NCBI GenBank assembly: GCA_015056625.1
Contig: SVFY01000001.1
Coordinates: 124,001 to 188,000 of the forward strand
DNA: 64,000 bases
Origin: Butyrivibrio sp.
Lineage (GTDB): Bacteria > Bacillota > Clostridia > Lachnospirales > Lachnospiraceae
Direction of reading: 5' to 3'
The notes below the pieces were generated by a model. That model was given only the letters and a program-made list of their open reading frames with translations, was not told the origin of the DNA and ran no database searches. The position numbers and the translations under genes were made by a program. Below are positions 60,996-64,000 of this stretch, one piece after another (positions within the stretch are counted from its first letter, which is position 1; every line of letters starts with the position of its first letter).

Positions 60996-63018
60996 ATCTT
61001 ACGTCGCCGCCTTTAAGCCAGCGTTTGTTTTCATACATGGCATCATCGGCACGTTCAAATACATCATTAACATTGGAGTCCGTATTCGGGCTGTAGTCGG
61101 CAGTTCCAATAGAAATGACAGGTCCCTGACCGCTCTTTTGGTTATCCAGGATCTTTTTCTTAAGATCAGCTACCAGCTTTCTGCGGTTCGTATAGTCATC
61201 ACTTCTTAAGAAGATAACAAACTCGTCGCCGCCAACCCTGAATACCGGGCTGTGGACAAAGGTATCGCAAAGGAGCTTGGCTGAAGCCTTGATATAGTCA
61301 TCTCCCGCCTTATGTCCCTGGGTGTCATTGACTTTCTTAAGGTCATTGATATCGCAAACTGCAAAACCAAAAGGAAGGTAATCAAGTCCGCCCTCAATGT
61401 TGCCCTGAACAGACTTTTCAAGCTCAGCAAAGGCTGTCTTGTTCTTGGTACCTGTAAGTTCGTCTCTTCTTGCAAGCTCTTTCTCGGTCTGTAGCTCTTT
61501 TAGACGCTCCTTTTCTTTTTCTACTTCCTTTTCAATATTCTCGACACAGATAATGATATGCTCGCCATCACTGGTATTTCTGGCGATAAGTCTCGTGTGT
61601 TCAACCTTGTCATCAATGATCAGTCTATATTCAAGAACAATTCGTTTCATGCCTTCCAGGGAAGATAAGAGTTTGTCTTTGTCCAGCGAATCCAGCATGT
61701 ATTCCTTGTCCTGGGGATGAACGACCATCATGATGTTATTTATGGTTTCTGCAAAGAAATCTTCACCTGATCTTGCAACCTGAAGTTCTCCATACAGCTT
61801 GTCTGCAGTAAAGCCTTCATAATATCCGGTCTTTACTTCAACATAATAGATAGCATCATAGTTTGACGCCAATGTCTCAGCCATTTGGGTGAAGGTAATC
61901 TGGCTCTTACTCTTATCAAGCTCCTGGGACTGTGCTGTCATAGTATCCTCTACATCAATGTCGCCCAGAACAAAATGTTTTTTGTCATCAGAGAGCCTTA
62001 CAACAAAGCGGAAATATCTGTACTCATCTCCAACAAGCACCCTGTAACGGTAGGAATAAGAGGGCTTATTCTCAAGGTTCTTGAGCATCTTGTTTTTAAA
62101 ATACATGCTCTCAGCAAAAGCTCTGTCATCAGGGTGCGCATATTTTCTGGCATTGGCACGGGTCTCAGAATAAAAGTCCTGCCCTTCCTGGGGAACATTC
62201 ATTGAGTCATAGCGCTCACTGGTAGATACCTCAATGTACCTTCCGGATTCTATATCGATGTAATAAATTGCCTCGTAATCCCTTGCAAGTCCCGTTGCTA
62301 CCTGAGTATATCTCTCTTTTTCCTTCTGAGTAGTTGCTTTAAACTCGCTGAGGGCTCTTTTTTCATCTTCCTCAATAAACACGTGAACAAGGCAGTTAGC
62401 CAAGAAACAGCCAAATGTATAAAAGGGAACATATGCGGTAAACATCTGAAGAGAAACAAAGACTGCCATCACAAGACCGGACATACAGATTGCTCTGTAG
62501 TGCACTACATCGCTTTCTGTAGCTCTTTTCATAGCAAAAAAAGAATAAAGGGTGATAACAGCAAACATAAAAAACTGCACGCCCAGTAAAAAGAATCTCC
62601 CCCAATGAGGGATATATGTCATATCTTTTTCAATGCTGAAAACCACCGGATCAAAAAGATTGAAAATAAGGCTGCATATAACGAAAATGCAGATTCCCCA
62701 GCCAAGAGCAAGAAAGACTTTAGATTTTGTGCCTTGCTTTCCAAGATAAGCAACTACAAATCTGGTCCAGAACAAAACAGACACTGCCATGGCGCCAAAG
62801 TAAAGCATAGTATCAATATAAGCCAGATGCCATGTTTTTATCTCTAAAAGAAATACCCAGATAAGGTCCCCTACATAAAAAAACATCAGCGAAATAAGGA
62901 ACTGTGTATATTTGTAATAGGCACCATCCTTTGGTAAGTCTTTACGATTTTTGATGATCTCATGATTGATGATAAGATGATGGATTGCCGCAAGTATACT
63001 GGCACTGGCATAATACAT
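60994..63018 (-). CDS. Membrane PAS-GGDEF diguanylate cyclase
   Basis: A 674-residue protein. The N-terminal 200 residues have six or seven membrane helices (a 7TM-type sensor). Two similar PAS-like domains follow (about 235-365 and 370-500; both contain a YDAIYYV or YEAIYYI motif). A coiled coil leads to a GGDEF domain with an intact site, VFRVGGDEFVIF. There is no RxxD inhibitory site. ATG at 63018 overlaps the stop of the response regulator gene (TAATG) and has AGGAGGG upstream; a longer reading to 63078 is not needed. It probably raises cyclic di-GMP when the regulator operon is on. Confidence 0.9.
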   Translation of the reverse strand: MYYASASILAAIHHLIINHEIIKNRKDLPKDGAYYKYTQFLISLMFFYVGDLIWVFLLEIKTWHLAYIDTMLYFGAMAVSVLFWTRFVVAYLGKQGTKSKVFLALGWGICIFVICSLIFNLFDPVVFSIEKDMTYIPHWGRFFLLGVQFFMFAVITLYSFFAMKRATESDVVHYRAICMSGLVMAVFVSLQMFTAYVPFYTFGCFLANCLVHVFIEEDEKRALSEFKATTQKEKERYTQVATGLARDYEAIYYIDIESGRYIEVSTSERYDSMNVPQEGQDFYSETRANARKYAHPDDRAFAESMYFKNKMLKNLENKPSYSYRYRVLVGDEYRYFRFVVRLSDDKKHFVLGDIDVEDTMTAQSQELDKSKSQITFTQMAETLASNYDAIYYVEVKTGYYEGFTADKLYGELQVARSGEDFFAETINNIMMVVHPQDKEYMLDSLDKDKLLSSLEGMKRIVLEYRLIIDDKVEHTRLIARNTSDGEHIIICVENIEKEVEKEKERLKELQTEKELARRDELTGTKNKTAFAELEKSVQGNIEGGLDYLPFGFAVCDINDLKKVNDTQGHKAGDDYIKASAKLLCDTFVHSPVFRVGGDEFVIFLRSDDYTNRRKLVADLKKKILDNQKSGQGPVISIGTADYSPNTDSNVNDVFERADDAMYENKRWLKGGDVR

Positions 63019-63773
63019 TATTGCTGCCCTCCTGCCATATAATCTGAGTAGCTCACCCCGGCATATTTCTTGAAGCATCTGCTAAAGTAGTTGGGATCAG
63101 GAATTCCAACTTCAGATGCCGTGCAGTACATCTTGGTGCCTTTTTTTGCAAGCTGCTGCGCCTTTTTCATGCGAAGCTCATTTAAGTATTCAACAAACTT
63201 GATCCCTGTATCCTGCTTGAACTTTCTGGACAGATAGCTGGGCGAAAAGCCAAACTCCTGGGCCACAAAAGCAAGGTTGAGCTTGGAATCAGTAAAGTTA
63301 TCATCTAGATATTTCTTTATACTGTCTGTGGAACCGGCTTCTGCGGAATTGTCTGCCTTAGCCTCCAGCTCCTCCCAGTAGTCGGGAGCATCTTTAAGTT
63401 TAACCACAACTCTTTGAAGAACCTTGGTGATCTCCTCCCTGACCATTGGCTTTAGCATATAGTCAAATACAGGCATGCTTACGCATTTCCTTGCATATTC
63501 AAACTTATCAATGGCAGTCATGATTATGATCACAAGATGGGGGTACCTGTTTGTGGCAATCTCAGTAAATTCAATGCCATCCATGAAGGGCATTGAAATG
63601 TCTACAAATGCAATATCAGGCTTGAGATCGTCAATTATGTTGATAGCCTCAACGCCACTGGCTGCCTCTCCTACAACTTCCATCCCCAGCTCATCCCACT
63701 TGATTGCAGCTCGCATGAGCTTTCTTGCGGATTCTTCATCATCAATTATCATAACCCTAAACGGTCTGTTCAT
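63018..63773 (-). CDS. YesN-type response regulator (REC plus AraC HTH)
   Basis: A 251-residue regulator. The receiver domain (1-125) has the acidic pair D11/D12, phosphoacceptor D58 (AFVDISMP), Thr in IIMTA and Lys in YMLKPM. After a linker, a two-helix-turn-helix AraC domain (about 150-248) shows FVAQEFGFSPSYLSRKFKQD and EVGIPDPNYFSRCFKKYAGV. It is the partner of the sensor kinase encoded just upstream, overlapping it by 17 nt. Target genes are unknown; many YesN regulators control carbohydrate uptake. Confidence 0.94.
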   Translation of the reverse strand: MNRPFRVMIIDDEESARKLMRAAIKWDELGMEVVGEAASGVEAINIIDDLKPDIAFVDISMPFMDGIEFTEIATNRYPHLVIIIMTAIDKFEYARKCVSMPVFDYMLKPMVREEITKVLQRVVVKLKDAPDYWEELEAKADNSAEAGSTDSIKKYLDDNFTDSKLNLAFVAQEFGFSPSYLSRKFKQDTGIKFVEYLNELRMKKAQQLAKKGTKMYCTASEVGIPDPNYFSRCFKKYAGVSYSDYMAGGQQ

Positions 63774-64000
63774 CAGCTACCCCAGCTCCTCTTTGATCAA
63801 TTCCAGGAATGATGATCTCAATTTCAGTGAATTCCCCTTCTTCACTTCGTATCCTTACTGCATCCTGGTATCCGGTGTATATCCTGATCCTCTCAATGGT
63901 GCCCCAAAGGCCGAAGCTCTCATCAGCCTCCGCCGGGCGGTCTTTCTTTTCAAAAGAAAGGATCTTTTTAATCTGATCCTGCTTCATACCAACACCGGTA
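63757..64000 (-). CDS. Sensor histidine kinase, C-terminal fragment (cut by window edge)
   Basis: The open frame runs to the window end. The visible C-terminal part of about 80 residues is an HATPase_c end: TGVGMKQDQIKKIL matches the G1 box (DxGxGM), SFGLWGTIERIRIY matches the G2-type GxGLxNxxxR box, and the end has EFTEIEIIIPG. It is the usual YesM-type kinase for the downstream regulator. The remainder lies beyond position 64000. An internal ATG at 63987 is not the true start. Confidence 0.82.
   Translation of the reverse strand, partial: TGVGMKQDQIKKILSFEKKDRPAEADESFGLWGTIERIRIYTGYQDAVRIRSEEGEFTEIEIIIPGIDQRGAGVADEQTV

Overview
The window looks like chromosomal DNA of an anaerobic Firmicute, most probably a Lachnospiraceae member of the Butyrivibrio/Pseudobutyrivibrio type. 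That is an inference from moderate G+C, AGGAGG-type ribosome sites, DUF5716/DUF5717 and DUF4250 proteins, a FeoB-associated Cys-rich peptide, GH13 sugar phosphorylase clusters and several GGDEF proteins. Nearly all genes lie on the minus strand. I see no rRNA, tRNA, CRISPR array or transposase gene.

Layout. 236-3267: FtsX-type ABC transporter. 3431-7408: ferrous iron uptake (feoA, feoB, a 49-residue FeoB-associated peptide, a Fur-like half protein), a divergent DtxR-type regulator and a His-rich metal-binding protein; RTTAGC-N4-GCTAAC operators tie the genes together. 7518-7970: tandem hairpin repeats. 8050-14737: Ala/Pro/Glu repeat protein, cyclophilin, secreted four-repeat protein, YgjP-type metallopeptidase, PAS-GGDEF protein and a long XRE repressor with a consensus promoter and operator. 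14855-20098: MoxR/DUF58/vWA/vWA/TPR operon. 20177-22489: metF-like gene and purB.

22570-40707 is the most unusual part: about twelve co-directional genes with small gaps. In transcription order they encode two NHLM-type ABC exporters (the first with an intact C39 peptidase), a zinc-ribbon kinase-like protein without the DFG aspartate, a vWA protein, a divergent adenylosuccinate-synthetase-like enzyme, a MacB-type ATPase, a MacA-type adaptor and a MacB-type permease, then DUF5717, a DUF5716 actin/Hsp70-fold protein, a helical repeat protein and a coiled-coil membrane protein. No precursor peptide is visible. At least two internal promoters suggest two or three transcription units.

40859-49354: FNT formate/nitrite channel, then a sugar module: GH13 phosphorylase, P-loop kinase, divergent LacI regulator, ABC importer. 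49532-55051: secreted coiled-coil protein and an exopolysaccharide control operon (CpsB phosphatase, Wzz, BY-kinase, Ig-like protein, LCP ligase, a sortase-like lipoprotein lacking catalytic residues). 55211-58528: DUF4250, a lipoprotein MTA/SAH nucleosidase, a secreted protein, a flavin reductase. 58659-60758: htpG, with a CIRCE element upstream. 60994-64000: a histidine kinase (cut by the window edge), a YesN-type response regulator and a membrane GGDEF protein.

Five near-perfect inverted repeats built from GACACGGGGACGGTT modules sit at gene 3' ends (70-229, 3329-3419, 41640-41804, 55393-55468, 60874-60995) and look like one expanding REP-like family. All family assignments are from reading the sequence; no database search was run.
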